A stretch of DNA of 64,000 bases from Mycoplasma sp. (ex Biomphalaria glabrata). Lineage in GTDB: Bacteria > Bacillota_I > Bacilli_A > Mycoplasmatales > GCF-1484045. The notes beneath the pieces were generated by a model. That model searched no databases and had not been told where the DNA came from. It saw only the letters and a program-made list of their open reading frames with translations. Below, piece after piece: positions 1 through 10,746 of the stretch. Each line of letters starts with the position of its first letter. The stretch's first letter is position 1. The stretch lies in contig NZ_CP013128.1 of NCBI RefSeq assembly GCF_001484045.1, positions 352,283-416,282 on the forward strand, given 5' to 3'. Both the position numbers and the translations under genes were made by a program.

Positions 1-346
1 TTAGTTCTTTATTTTTTAGTAATTCATAAACTTTAACCACAATATCCTTATGACGCTGAGAAGTTGTTCTAATAAATTGGTCGTAATTAATGTTTAATTT
101 TTTTCATAAAATTTTAAAATTTTCGACATTTTTATCGACTAATTGTTGTGGCGTTAAATTTAGTAGTTGAGCTTGTTTTTCAATTTTTTGACCATGCTCG
201 TCGCTTCCTGTCAAAAAATAAACGTCGTCCCCTGTATTGATGCGAAATCTTTTATATGAGTCAGCTATAACCGTAGAATAAGCATGACCTATGTGCAAAG
301 TACTATTTGGATAATATATAGGCGTTGTTATATAAACTTTTTTCAT
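1..346 (-). CDS. metS: methionyl-tRNA synthetase, N-terminal part (cut by window edge)
   Basis: Charges tRNA-Met with methionine in the cytoplasm. About 115 N-terminal residues are visible and the rest lies outside the window. The class I signature HIGH is at residues 18-21, and a GSDEHGQKI segment typical of MetRS follows at about 48-56. Reading continues through a TGA (Trp) at 104-106 with good family similarity. The start at 346 gives the usual short N-terminus just before the first beta strand (KVYITTPIYYPN). It is the last visible gene of the leftward gyrB-to-metS run and lies 39 bases beyond rsmI. Confidence 0.93.
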
Positions 347-385
347 GTAATTATAATATTAATTGATTTTTAAATAAAAATAAAA

Positions 386-1093
386 CTACTTATTGTTAAT
401 AAGAACAACAATTTCGCCTTTTTTTATTCACTCTTTATCAATAAATTCCTTTACCGTTCCTATTAAAACCTCTTCAAATGTTTTAGAAATCTCTCTACAT
501 ATACATATTTCGATATTTTCACCAAACACTCTATAAATAGCATCCAGAAATTTATCAATCTTATTAATACTTTCAAAAAATATTAATGTTGTTTTTATTT
601 CTTTAAGATAGCTTAATTTGATTATTTTTTGTGTAATTTTGTTGTTTAAAAACCCACCAAAGTAAAAACTATCCGTTGGAAAACCACTTAAAACTAATGC
701 TGGTAATATAGAGTTTGGTCCGTTAATAATTTTTATATATATATCTTTCTCTCTTAAAAATCTCACAACTTTAAAACCAGGATCAGAAACTAAAGGATAT
801 CCTGCGTCACTAACCATAGCAATTGTTTTTCCAGATAAACACTCTTGATATATCTTTTCCGAAATTGTTTGAGAATTTTCATTAAATTTATTTAAAAAAA
901 TAAATTTTTTTCCTTCAAAATTAATATCATTTTTCTTTAAAAGATCTTTCGTTCTTCTAGTATCTTCGCATATAATTAATGATGCATTTTTTAATATTTT
1001 TAATGATAAAAAAGATGATTCTTCATTATTGCCGATAGGTGTTGCAATTAAATAAATTTGTAATTCATTATTATTTTGATTATATATTTTCAT
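386..1093 (-). CDS. rsmI: 16S rRNA 2'-O-methyltransferase (C1402)
   Basis: RsmI methylates the ribose of C1402 in the decoding centre of 16S rRNA using S-adenosylmethionine. The 235-residue product shows the family motifs ATPIGN (17-22) and SDAGYP (95-100), followed by LVSDPG. A TGA near the 3' end (428-430) is read as Trp and the real stop is TAG at 386-388. The start overlaps the end of tmk by 14 bases, suggesting translational coupling. Its position after tmk and before metS matches the Bacillus yabC region, with holB missing from between. Confidence 0.93.
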
Positions 1094-1733
1094 TTTTAAT
1101 CATTTTCTTAATTATTTTTTTTGCCTGTTCTAATAATTCACTTTCATTCAATAAAGGATCTAACGAAATAAAATTATTTGGATTATTATATTTTTTTATA
1201 ATTTTTTTATAATTTTCATTAACTTCATGATAAAATTCAAAATCTTTTTCGTCCATGCGATTTTCTTTAACATGAGATTTTCTTTCCATGATTTTATATA
1301 AATCTTGATCACTTTTTGGAATGAGAAAAAAAGTTATATTAGGATAAACTAATTTAGGCTCATTAAATAACTCTAACGCTTTTACATTAATTTCATTAAT
1401 AAAATCCGAAGTAATGTTTTTAGATGATTGATATGCAATAGTAGAAAAATAATAACGATCACAAAAAATAATTTTTTGATTTAAATTAGGTAATATCACA
1501 TCTTTAACATGTTCTATTCTACTGGCTAAAAATAAAAATAGCTCAGTTACTATGCTTAAATTATCAAATTCAAAAATTAATGATCGAATTTTTTCAGCAG
1601 CCGGGCAATTTTTACCTCCCGGTTCTCTTGTTGTGAAAATATTTATATTCTCATTTTCACAAAAATATTTCTTTAAATTGTTGATTAAAGTTGTTTTCCC
1701 GGTTCCATCAATCCCCTCAAAAACTATAAACAT
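1080..1733 (-). CDS. tmk: thymidylate kinase
   Basis: Phosphorylates dTMP to dTDP for DNA synthesis. At 217 residues it has normal family length. The P-loop GIDGTGKTT is at residues 7-15, the TREPGG dTMP-binding motif at 35-40 and the DRY motif at 92-94. The start overlaps the end of recR by 10 bases and the stop (TAA) lies inside the rsmI start region, so recR, tmk and rsmI form a tightly coupled group. Confidence 0.95.
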   Translation of the reverse strand: MFIVFEGIDGTGKTTLINNLKKYFCENENINIFTTREPGGKNCPAAEKIRSLIFEFDNLSIVTELFLFLASRIEHVKDVILPNLNQKIIFCDRYYFSTIAYQSSKNITSDFINEINVKALELFNEPKLVYPNITFFLIPKSDQDLYKIMERKSHVKENRMDEKDFEFYHEVNENYKKIIKKYNNPNNFISLDPLLNESELLEQAKKIIKKMIKNENI

Positions 1734-2335
1734 TCTTCTTCCTTTCTGCGATTTCTGAACGATGTAATTAGTGTGTGTTTATCAACATAATTGATATTCG
1801 ATCCTAACGATAAACCAATTGCTAATTTCGTAATTAGAATGTTTTGATTTTTAATGTTATTAATAATTAATTTAGAAAGAATTTCTCCTTCTAAAGTCGG
1901 ATTTAAGGCAAGAATGACCTCGTCAACATTATTATCTTTAATTAAATTTAGTAATTGATTAAATTTTTGATTTTTTTTAGATTGAAAAAGTTCTTTGCGT
2001 AAATCCAAATCGTTATAAAAAATAAAATATTTTCCATTATATTGATTAGTAGTTTCAATAGCATTTAAATCTTCTGGTTTCTCTACTATACATAATTTAG
2101 TGCTATCTCTATTTTGGTTAATGCATATTTCACAAATTTCATTTTCTGAAATAGTATTACATACTTTACAACTTTTTAAGTTTAAAATTGCATCATTAAA
2201 AAGTTGAAAGTATGTTAAATTTTTACTTTTTTCTCTTTGCACCAAAAAAATCGCTAATTTTTGAGCAGTCTTCTTTCCAATACCTGGTCAAGTAGCAATT
2301 TCGTCTATTAATTTTTCTAAACTATTATTTTTCAT
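1724..2335 (-). CDS. recR: recombination protein RecR
   Basis: RecR acts with RecO in recombinational DNA repair by loading RecA. The 203-residue product has a helix-hairpin-helix (WPGIGKKTAQKLA, residues 16-28), a four-cysteine zinc finger (Cys56, 59, 68, 71) and a Toprim domain. The N-terminus is only recovered if a TGA is read as Trp16. The ATG at 2335 shares its A with the TAA stop of ybaB (TAATG), a standard coupling. Synteny with Bacillus ybaB-recR is kept. Confidence 0.93.
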
Positions 2336-2646
2336 TAAATAAGATTTTTTTGTCAAATTTCATTGATGATGATTTGAATTTCTCTATCGATATTCTCACT
2401 AGCGGCATTCATTGCATTTTTTAACATATCTAACAAGCTACTTTTGTTTTTTAATAAGGAATCACTAAAATCAATTTTCACTAATTTCTTATTTCCCATC
2501 ATAGTTACAACAACCTCTCCACCATTAAATTCAAAAATAAATTCTCTGTTTTCTAGTTGTTTTTGTTTTATTGATAATTCTTTTTGGATTTCTTGAAATT
2601 TATCAAGCACTAAACTATCATTCATTGAAAGATTTTTTTCACTCAT
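2335..2646 (-). CDS. ybaB: nucleoid-associated protein YbaB/EbfC
   Basis: Small DNA-binding protein of the YbaB/EbfC family (103 residues, normal length). An N-terminal helical segment is followed by the conserved beta part (GGEVVVTMMGNKKLVKIDF) and a C-terminal helix. A TGA near the end is Trp and the stop is TAA at 2335-2337. In Bacillus and many other bacteria it follows dnaX. Here no dnaX lies upstream; the next gene upstream is tadA. Confidence 0.9.
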
Positions 2647-2688
2647 TTTTCCCTACTTATTCACTTAATCTTTATTAATTTTAACAAA

Positions 2689-3137
2689 TTAATTACTTCT
2701 AATTTTTTTAAAAAAATCAGAAAGCATTGATTTTACATCATCGGCTAATAATCCTTTTTCAATTTCAACTGTATTATTTATTAAATCTTTACTAAATCGG
2801 TGTTCATTATTAGAATCTGCAGCATAGTAAATTTTTTTAATAAACGATTGTTTAATAGCACTATAGCACATTGAACATGGTTCTAAAGTTATGTATATGC
2901 GGCAATTCGATAACCGTCAATTTTTATTTTTTTTGTTGCCTTTGCAATAGCTATCATTTCTGCGTGTTTTAAAGGATTATTACTTTTTTCTTTTAAATTA
3001 TGAGATTTTGCTAATATTCTATTTTTGTCATTGACAATAACACACCCAACTGGGACTTCTTTTTTTAAAAAGGCTTTTTTTGCTTCTTTTAAAGCAATAT
3101 TCATAAAATATTCATTCGTCAATTCGTGTTTTTTCAT
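2689..3137 (-). pseudogene. tadA: tRNA adenosine(34) deaminase, frameshifted
   Basis: TadA converts A34 to inosine in tRNA-Arg(ACG). The first half (from 3137) has the HAE zinc/proton-shuttle motif in LKHAEMIAI. The second half, in another frame, carries LEPCSMC with the two zinc cysteines. The first frame hits TAA at 2889-2891, so the catalytic site is split. The break sits in a TATACAT sequence. Restoring a second tandem copy of these 7 bases would rejoin the frames as RIAAYT-LYITLEPC, matching the usual spacing of the family (this repair is inference). As read, the gene is non-functional. An assembly error is possible. Confidence 0.8.
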
Positions 3138-3146
3138 AATTTAAAA

Positions 3147-3232
3147 CAAAAACCACTACACATTTCAGTTCTCATTAAGGATGCTACCTTCCGGTCCTGA
3201 CCTGGTTCTAAGGTTAAAATTGTAGTGGCACA
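3147..3232 (-). ncRNA. ffs: signal recognition particle RNA (small, 4.5S type)
   Basis: The complementary strand holds the SRP RNA apical core: GGTCAGGACCGGAAGGTAGCA, with the GGAA tetraloop and the asymmetric internal loop bound by Ffh. The ends pair as CCACTACA (3221-3228) with TGTAGTGG (3153-3160), giving one closed hairpin without an Alu domain. The T-rich stretch after it probably terminates transcription. Its place between serS and tadA matches the scr locus of Bacillus. Confidence 0.93.
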
Positions 3233-3258
3233 TTTATTTTATCAATATGTTGCAGGAA

Positions 3259-4521
3259 TTAAAAATATTTTTTTAAAATAGTTGGAATATTAATGGTTCC
3301 ATTAACCGTTTGATAATTTTCAATTATTGCAGCAATTGTTCGCTCTATTGGTAATGATGAACTATTAAATGTGTAAACATATTTTTTTTCACCTTTTGCG
3401 TTTTTGTACTTTGTATTAATTCTTCTCGCCTGAAAATCACCGCATCAAGAACATGACGAAATTTCTCTATAACATTCTTGACCTGGTAATCAAACCTCTA
3501 TGTCATATGTTTTTTTACTTGAAAATCCTAAATCCCCTGTACATAGTTCAACAACACGATAATGTAGTTTTAATTTATCTAAAATTCTCGTTGCAGTTTT
3601 TAACATGTCTTTTAAAGTTCTTAATTCATTATCTTGAGTTGTCATTTGAACAATTTCTACTTTAGTAAATTCATGTAGTCTAATTAAACCTCTTGTATCG
3701 CGTCCTGCCGAACCTGCTTCTTTTCTAAAACATTGTGTAGCCGCTGTCAATTTAATCGGTAACATTTCTTCATCTAAAATATTATCCCTATATTTGTTAG
3801 TAATTTGAACTTCAGCTGTCGGACTTAAATATAATGAGTTCTCTTGATTAAATTCTTTAATTTTAAATAAATCATCTTCAAATTTCGGTAATTGCCCTGT
3901 TCCTTCTAATGGCTTTGCGTTCAATAAAATAGGAGGGTGAATTTCGCAATAATCATCTTTTGCATTATTATCTAAGAAAAAAGATATTAAAGCTCTACGC
4001 AATTTTGATAAAAATTCTTCATAATAAACAAATCTAGCTCCAGAAATAGTTTTAATGCTGTTTTCATCTAGTCAACAATTATTACTAATAATATCTCAAT
4101 GATTTAATGGTTTAAAAGAAAAAATAGGTTTTGAATTTTTAATTTTAATGACTTTATTATTTTTTTCATTATTGCCTATAGGAATTGTTCCATGTGGAAC
4201 ATTTGGAATATTTTTTAATTTTTCAATGTAATTTTGTTCTAAATCACGAACTATTATCGATAATTCGTTTTGTTCATGAGAAATTTTTTTGGCTTTTTCA
4301 ATTTCTTTTAAGAATAAATTTTTATCGTTTTTCAGCAACTTTGCTTGTTCTGCTGATTGATTCTTTAAATAATTTAAATGTTCATATTTTGTTAAGTTGG
4401 CCTTATAAGAAAGAAAAGTTTTAATAACATCATTTATTAAATCTGTAAAATCTGTTCCCCTTTTATTTAACTCTTTAATAACTTTTAATTTATTATCGAT
4501 AATATAATTAATATCTAACAT
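3259..4521 (-). CDS. serS: seryl-tRNA synthetase
   Basis: Class II synthetase that charges tRNA-Ser. The 420 residues include an N-terminal coiled-coil arm (about residues 30-100), motif 2 (FRKEAGSAGRDTRGLIRLHEF) and the normal C-terminal end (NGTINIPTILKKYF). Several TGA codons are read as Trp. Its start overlaps the gyrA stop by 7 bases, so it is probably translated from the gyrase transcript. Confidence 0.95.
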
Positions 4522-6941
4522 GATTTCCCTATCACAGTTGTTGAAATAATTTTATCGTCATCTTTTAAATTCATGATAATTACACCTTTAGATGATTTTG
4601 ATTTTGTAACTCTTATATCGTTAATATTAATTCTATTAGAAATACCTTTTTCTGTAACTAATAATATTTCATCATTTTCATTTACAGAAAGGGAATAGAC
4701 GATTCTATCATTATTACTCTTTGAAATTAGATTATAACCTTGTGTTCCACGACCTTTAATTCTAAAACCTTCATCTAATAAATTTAATTTACCCATTCCT
4801 TTTTCTGTAATTATTAATAAATATTTACTATTACTATCATTAGCTGCTGAAACAACATAAGAATTATCTAATAATTTTATAGCTTTTACACCTTGCGAGG
4901 ATCTTCCAATATCTCTAATTAAACTTGCATCAAAACGTAATCCTTTACCATTTGATGTGACAACTATACACTTAGTTTCTTTAGTTGTTTTCAATACATT
5001 AACTATTTCATCATTTTCTCGTAAAGAAATAGCAATTTTCCCATTTACGTTTATTCTAGCGTAGTGGAGAATAGAAGTTTTTTTTATTAAACCGGTTTTA
5101 GTTATAAAAGATAGGGAAGTGTTGGCATTATAATCTTCCTTAGAAACATTAATTATCTCTTTAATATCATCATCTTTTTCTAATGTTTTAAGGAGATTTA
5201 TAATCGGAATTCCTTTAGATTGTTTTGATTTCGAGAAAATTTTATATCCTTTAATACGATAAACAAATCCTTTTTTAGTAAAAAACATATAGTCGTCATG
5301 GGTACTTCCTGAGGTAACTAATTTTGTTACATCATCTTCATAAAAACTTAAACTTTTTGTTCCAACTCCGCCTCTATTTTGTAATTTATATTCTTCTACA
5401 GGAATTCTTTTTATGTAATTACTTTGCGTCATTAAAACAACAATATCTTCACGCTTTATTAAATCTTCATCTTCAATGTTTGAATAATCCTCAGTAATTT
5501 CTGAACGTCTTTCGTCCCCAAATTTTTCTTTTATTTTTAAAAAAGAATTTTTGATAATTTCTAATTGTTTATTTTTACATTCTAAAATTTCAAGAGATTT
5601 ATTAATAAAAGATGTTAATTCGTCGACTTCATTATCAAGTTTTTCTTTTTCTAAACCAACTAATCTTTGCATCTTCATGTCTAAAATAGCTTTTGCTTGA
5701 ACTTGTGTTATTTCTAATTGATCACAAAGATTGCTAATAGCGTCACTTGATGTACGAGATTCTTTTAAAATACGAACAGTTTTGTCAATATCTTCAACAG
5801 CCTTTTTAATTCCTAATAATAAATGAATTCTTTGTTCTGCTGCTTTTAATTCAAAACGAGTTTTTTTAACAAGAATTTCAACCTGAAAATTAATTATTTC
5901 CTCTAAAATTTCTTTTAAATTAAATGTTTTTGGTTGACCATCTAATAATGCTAAAAAATGGCAACTAAAATGTGTTCTTAAAGAAGTGTGTTTAAATAAA
6001 TTATTTAAAACAACCTCCGATTCAAATCCTTTTTTGTATTTAATAACAATACGAATACCTTCATAATTAGATTCATCCTTAATATCAGAAATACCTTCAA
6101 TAATTTTGTCATTAACTAATTCAGCTATTCTTTCAATAATGCGGGCTTTATTTGTTTGATAAGGAATTTCTTTAACAATCAATATTCTTTCTTCTTCAAG
6201 AACATCTACCTTTGCTTGAATAGTAACTGATCCAGAACCATCACGATAAATCTTGCGGATATTTGAAGGAGAACTTACATAGCCTCCAGTTGGAAAGTCA
6301 GGTCCTTGGATGGCATCAATTAATTTTTCAATATCTACAGAATCATCATTAATTTGTAAAATCAACGCGTCGATTACATTATTTAAATTATGAGGAGGAA
6401 TATTAGTTGCCATCCCGACAGCAATACCTGATGAACCATTTAATAATAAATTAGGAATTAAAGATGGTAATACTGAAGGTTCTTTTTCGGTTTCATCATA
6501 ATTATCAACAAATCTTACTGTGTCTTTTTCAATTCATGACAACATTTCACTAGACATTTCTTTCATTCTTATTTCTGTATAACGCATAGCAGCTGCACTA
6601 TCGCCATCTATAGAACCAAAATTTCCGTGTCCGTCGATTAATAAATAACGCATATTAAAATCTTGAGCCATTCTAACAATTGCATCATAAACTGAAGAAT
6701 CACCATGTGGATGATACTTACCAATCACATCCCCGACTATTCTAGCGGATTTTTTGTATGATGAATTATGAAAATTTTTTATATTAAACATAGAATATAA
6801 AATTCTTCTATGAACTGGTTTTAAGCCATCACGAAGATCAGGTAATGCACGACTAACAATTACGCTCATCGAATAATTTAAAAATGAATTTCTAATTTCA
6901 TTCGATACAGATTTAAGTATTAAATTTTTATTTTCTTCCAT
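4515..6941 (-). CDS. gyrA: DNA gyrase subunit A
   Basis: Breakage-reunion subunit of gyrase (808 residues). The catalytic tyrosine is Tyr121 in [10 protein letters not shown]. The quinolone-binding region reads [12 protein letters not shown], with the usual Ser and Asp/Tyr context. The C-terminal beta-pinwheel repeats are present, and the GyrA-box is degenerate (QSKGIP and QGVKAI-type blades are seen). The ribosome-binding site AGAGGG lies 7 bases before the ATG. It follows gyrB by 9 bases. Confidence 0.96.
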
Positions 6942-6950
6942 AATCCCTCT

Positions 6951-8846
6951 TTAAACATCTAAATTTTTAATAAATTTAGCATTTTCTTTAATAAATTTAC
7001 GTCTCGGTTCTACATCTGATCCCATTAACATAGAGAAAGTTTCATCAGCTAAAACTACATCATCTATAGTAATTTTAATTAATTGTCGGAGTTCTGGATT
7101 CATTGTAGTTTCTCATAATTGTTGAGGATTCATTTCTCCTAATCCTTTATATCTTTGAATTGAAAAACCTTTTGTATCATTTTCTTCACGATATTTATTT
7201 AGTTCATTATCATTATAAAAATATAAAATTTGTTTTTTGTTTTCTAATTTATATAAAGGTGGTTGTGCTAAATAAACATAACCATTTTCAACTAAAGGTT
7301 TCATATATCTAAAAAAGAAAGTCAACAATAAGGTTCTAATATGAGAACCATCTACGTCAGCATCCGTCATAATAATAATTTTATGATATTTCAAACCTGC
7401 AATATCAAAACTCTCTTGAATACCGCAACCAATACTTTTTATTAAGTTCCCAATTTCTTGATTATTCATTATTTTTTGAATAAGGTTTTTTTCAACATTA
7501 ATTACTTTTCCTTTTAATGGTAAAATAGCTTGAATTTCTCGATTTCTACCTAATTTAGCACTACCACCAGCAGAGTCTCCCTCAACTAAAAATAATTCAC
7601 ATTCTTTTGGATTTCTAGATGAACAATCTGCTAATTTACCAGGAAGAGTAGAAATTTCTAAAACACCTTTTCTTTTAACAAATTCACGAGCTTTTTTAGC
7701 GGCGATTCTTGCTCGTTGTGCTTCTAATCCTTTTTCAATAATTTTATTAGCAACTTCTGGATTTTCTAATAAAAATTTTTCAAAATTCACATCAAATAAA
7801 TCATTTACAGCTTTTCTTGCATCGGAATTTGATAATTTACCTTTTGTTTGACCTTCGTATTGTGGTTCAGGATGCTTAATAGAAATTAAACACGTTAATC
7901 CTTCACGAATATCCTCACCTTGTAAATTAATTTTATCCTTACTTTTTTTAAAATTTGTGGTTAAGTAATTATTAATAACTCTAGTAAAAGCCATTTTAAA
8001 ACCTTCTTCATGAGTTCCACCTTCATGAGTACTAATATTATTACAAAACGAAGCAACAACATAATCTTCAGTGTCTACATGTTGTAAAGCTAATTCAACG
8101 TTTATATCGTTAACTGTATCATCAAAATAAAATATTTCATTATAATTTTTTTCTTTATTTTTATTTAATTCTTGTAAATATTCTTGAATTCCACCTTGAT
8201 AAAAAAAAGTGTAATCAGTTTCATTTCTTTTATCAGAAAATTTAAGTCTTAAACCTTTATTTAAAAATGCTAATTGTTTTATTCGATCTACTAACGTTTG
8301 ATGGTTAAAAGTATTAACTTCTTTAAAAATAGTTTGATCAGGTTTAAATTTTACTCAAGTTCCTGTTTTTGATGATGAACCTATAATTTTTAATTCTTGA
8401 TCTTTTTTGCCACCATTATTAAAAGAAATTTCATAAGTATTCCCATTTCTAAAAACTTTTACGATTAAATATTCACTTAAAGCATTAACAACACTAGCAC
8501 CAACTCCATGTAATCCACCAGATACTTTGTATGTTGAATTATCAAATTTTCCGCCAGCATGCAAATTACAAAAAACCGTTTCTACTGTTGACATATTTGT
8601 TTTAGGATGTATATCTACAGGAATCCCGCGCCCATTATCTTCAATAATAATTTCGTTATTTTTTGTAACTGTTATATTAATTTCATTACAAAATCCAGCT
8701 AAAGCTTCATCTATAGAATTATCTAAAATTTCTCAAACTAAATGGTGATAACCTTTCTCATTAGTGTTACCTATATACATACCTGGACGTTTACGTACAG
8801 CTTCTAAACCTTCTAAAATTTTAATACTACTTGAAGTATATTCCAT
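6951..8846 (-). CDS. gyrB: DNA gyrase subunit B
   Basis: ATPase subunit of gyrase (631 residues). The GHKL ATPase motifs [14 protein letters not shown] and [15 protein letters not shown] are near the N-terminus. The Toprim metal site is EGDSAGGSA plus [14 protein letters not shown], and the C-terminus ends FIKNLDV as usual. Internal TGA codons fall at Trp positions. It is the first gene of the leftward run and starts 7 bases after a GGAG ribosome-binding site. Its promoter lies in the AT-rich gap at 8912-8940. Confidence 0.96.
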
Positions 8847-8911
8847 TTATTAATCTCCGAATTCTTATTTAATTACAAAAACTATATTTTTTATAAATAA
8901 AGCACTTAAAA

Positions 8912-8940
8912 ATTATAATTCTATTTTTATTAAAAGTAAA
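8912..8940 (-). promoter_or_regulatory. probable gyrB promoter
   Basis: On the minus strand TTTACT is followed after 17 bases by a perfect TATAAT. The untranslated leader to gyrB would be about 60 bases. A second possible -10 (TATAGT) lies closer to the gene. Confidence 0.45.
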
Positions 8941-9138
8941 ATTTGTTAATAATAATAATTTTATATTTCTTTAATATATATAAATTTATTTTAATAAATA
9001 TATATTTAATTATTTATTATAATAAATTATAGTAATTTATGATAATAAATTTATTTATTTAAATAAAACAATAATAAAAATAATAATAAAAATAATAATA
9101 TCTAAATGAATACATAACTTTTTATTAATAAATACTAT

Positions 9139-9167
9139 TTGAAATTAAGTTCCATTTAATATAAAAT
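9139..9167 (+). promoter_or_regulatory. probable rpmH promoter
   Basis: TTGAAA, a 17-base spacer and TAAAAT stand about 30 bases before the rpmH start. This is the best promoter match in the gap and faces the rpmH-rnpA-yidC-mnmE run. Confidence 0.6.
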
Positions 9168-9196
9168 ACTTTTATTCATTGTGAAGGGTAAAAAAT

Positions 9197-9331
9197 ATGA
9201 AAAGAACTTGACAACCTAATAAATCTAAAACAAAAAAAACACACGGGTTTTTAAAAAGAATGTCTACTAAAAAAGGGAAATTGGTTTTAAAAAGAAGAAG
9301 ACAAAAAGGAAGAAAAGAATTAACAGTTTAA
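9197..9331 (+). CDS. rpmH: 50S ribosomal protein L34
   Basis: Complete 44-residue L34, too short for most gene callers and containing one TGA (Trp5 in MKRTWQPNKSK). The end [12 protein letters not shown] is typical of the family. The ribosome-binding site GAAGGG precedes the start. It opens the rightward run at the origin, as in most bacteria, where it directly precedes rnpA. Confidence 0.95.
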
Positions 9332-9343
9332 TTTTTAAATAAA

Positions 9344-9698
9344 ATGAGTAAACTTAATTCTTTAAAAAAAATGAAGATTTTAAAATAGTTTTTAACAATA
9401 ATAAAAAAAACTAGATAATAATTTGATTATTTTTTATAAGAAGAATAACCTTGATCATTTAAGATTAGGTTTAGCGATTTCTAAAAAAATAATTAAAAAA
9501 GCTGTTGAACGAAATAAAATTAAAAGAATAATCAGAGAAATTTTAAGAAAACAAGATATAAAAATTAATTATGATTTAGTAATTATCTTATCTAAAAATT
9601 TTTCTGTTAAGAATATTTATTATAAAAAAATAGAGGAAAGTATTATTTTTTTATTAAGTAAAATATATAAGGACACTAATGAAAAAAACCACAACTAA
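9344..9698 (+). CDS. rnpA: ribonuclease P protein component, two frame breaks
   Basis: RnpA assists the RNase P RNA in tRNA 5' processing. The family pattern is present but spread over three frames. MSKLNSLKK continues as NEDFKIVFNNNKK after the A8 tract at 9364-9371, then as LDNNLIIFYKKNN after the A8 tract at 9403-9410. The rest reads normally, with the basic core AVERNKIKRIIREI. Adding one A to each tract gives a 118-residue protein of normal size. As read, the gene cannot make RnpA by simple translation. The end overlaps the yidC start by 20 bases. Confidence 0.85.
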
Positions 9699-10743
9699 TA
9701 GTCCGTTAATTAATTTGATTAATCAATATAATAGCGGAGTAGGAGCTAAACCAAATAAATGAAAAAATATTTTTACTTGATGTAAAAGAATAGTTTTCTT
9801 ATTTTTGATGACATTCACTTTATGGGGCTGTGTTCAATTAATGTTTGATAATTCAATAATGACAACAAATCAAATTGGTTCAGGTTTTGAAATTATTACT
9901 TCACCTCAAGATGCTTATAATCACCATAACACAGATGGAAATAATGGAGAATTAGCGTTTAATCCTATTTCGAATTGATCGCAAGCTTGATCTCATGGAC
10001 CATTTTATGGTTTATTTGTTTGACCAGTAGCTACTTTAGCTATTGAATTAATTAAAATTTTTGGTGGAGGAGAAGCTTGATGAGGGATAGTTTTAACTAT
10101 TTTAATTCTTGTTATTTTCTTTAGAACAATAACATTATTTTTTACGTTACCACAATTAAAACTTCAAGCGAATATGCAAAAATCTCAAATTAAAATTTCA
10201 GAAATTAGAGCTAAGTATGAAGGAAGAAAAGATTTAAGTAGCAAGCAACAAATGCAAGCGGAAATAATGTCTTTTTACAAAAAAAATAACATCAAACCAA
10301 TGGCGTTAATCACTTCTTCTTTGATAACATTGCCGTTCTTTTTTGCTGTTTATAGATCATTTAGTGCATTAAGAGTGATTAAAGAGGCGCACATTGGGAA
10401 TATAATTGATTTTAATACAACAATTTTACCATCAATTTTTTCAGCACACGAATGACAATATTTAATAATTGCCGTCTTTTTAATAGCTTCACAAGTTCTT
10501 TCATTTAAGTTACAAGCAATATTAAATCGCGAGAAAACAAAAAAAATGGATGAAAAAACAAGGAAACAATATAAAAAACAAAACTTAATTCAAAATATTA
10601 TGATGGTTGTAATTATAATTTTTATTCTTAATATTCAGGTTTCCCTAGCTTTTTATATGTTTTTTTCATCAATTTTTACAGCATGTCAAACTTATGGATT
10701 ACACATTTATCAAAAACGCAGAAAAGATTTAAGATTAAAATAA
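9679..10743 (+). CDS. yidC: membrane protein insertase YidC/Oxa1
   Basis: Inserts proteins into the cytoplasmic membrane together with or without SecYEG. The 354 residues show an N-terminal hydrophobic segment (residues ~38-55), where LWGC resembles a weak lipobox, a short outer loop, then the conserved core from GPFYGLFVWPVATL. The cytoplasmic coiled-coil hairpin (MQKSQIKISEIRAKYEGRKD) is clear, and the tail is basic (YQKRRKDLRLK). Many TGA codons are Trp. It is overlapped by rnpA and followed closely by mnmE, as in other Firmicutes, where jag usually intervenes. Confidence 0.94.
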
Positions 10744-10746
10744 TTT

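Larger units (their letters stand above)
8847..9196. other. AT-rich divergent intergenic region, probable replication origin
   Basis: These 350 bases contain no gene. They are nearly all A and T, with long runs of TTAATAT/ATAAATTT type and an AAT-trinucleotide tract at about 9069-9100. All genes to the left run leftwards and all genes to the right run rightwards for the rest of the window. This is the arrangement expected at an origin. No good match to a DnaA box (TTATCCACA) was found, and dnaA is not adjacent. The AAT tract could serve as the unwinding element or DnaA-trio stretch; this is inference. Confidence 0.6.

Noticed and set aside
343-360. TATAAT directly before metS as a leaderless promoter
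   Set aside because: Only 3 bases separate it from the ATG, so transcription would start inside the gene, and metS can be served by the upstream run.
9061-9110. Repeat array (CRISPR-like) in the AT-rich gap
   Set aside because: It is a simple AAT/AAAAT low-complexity tract without repeat-spacer structure.
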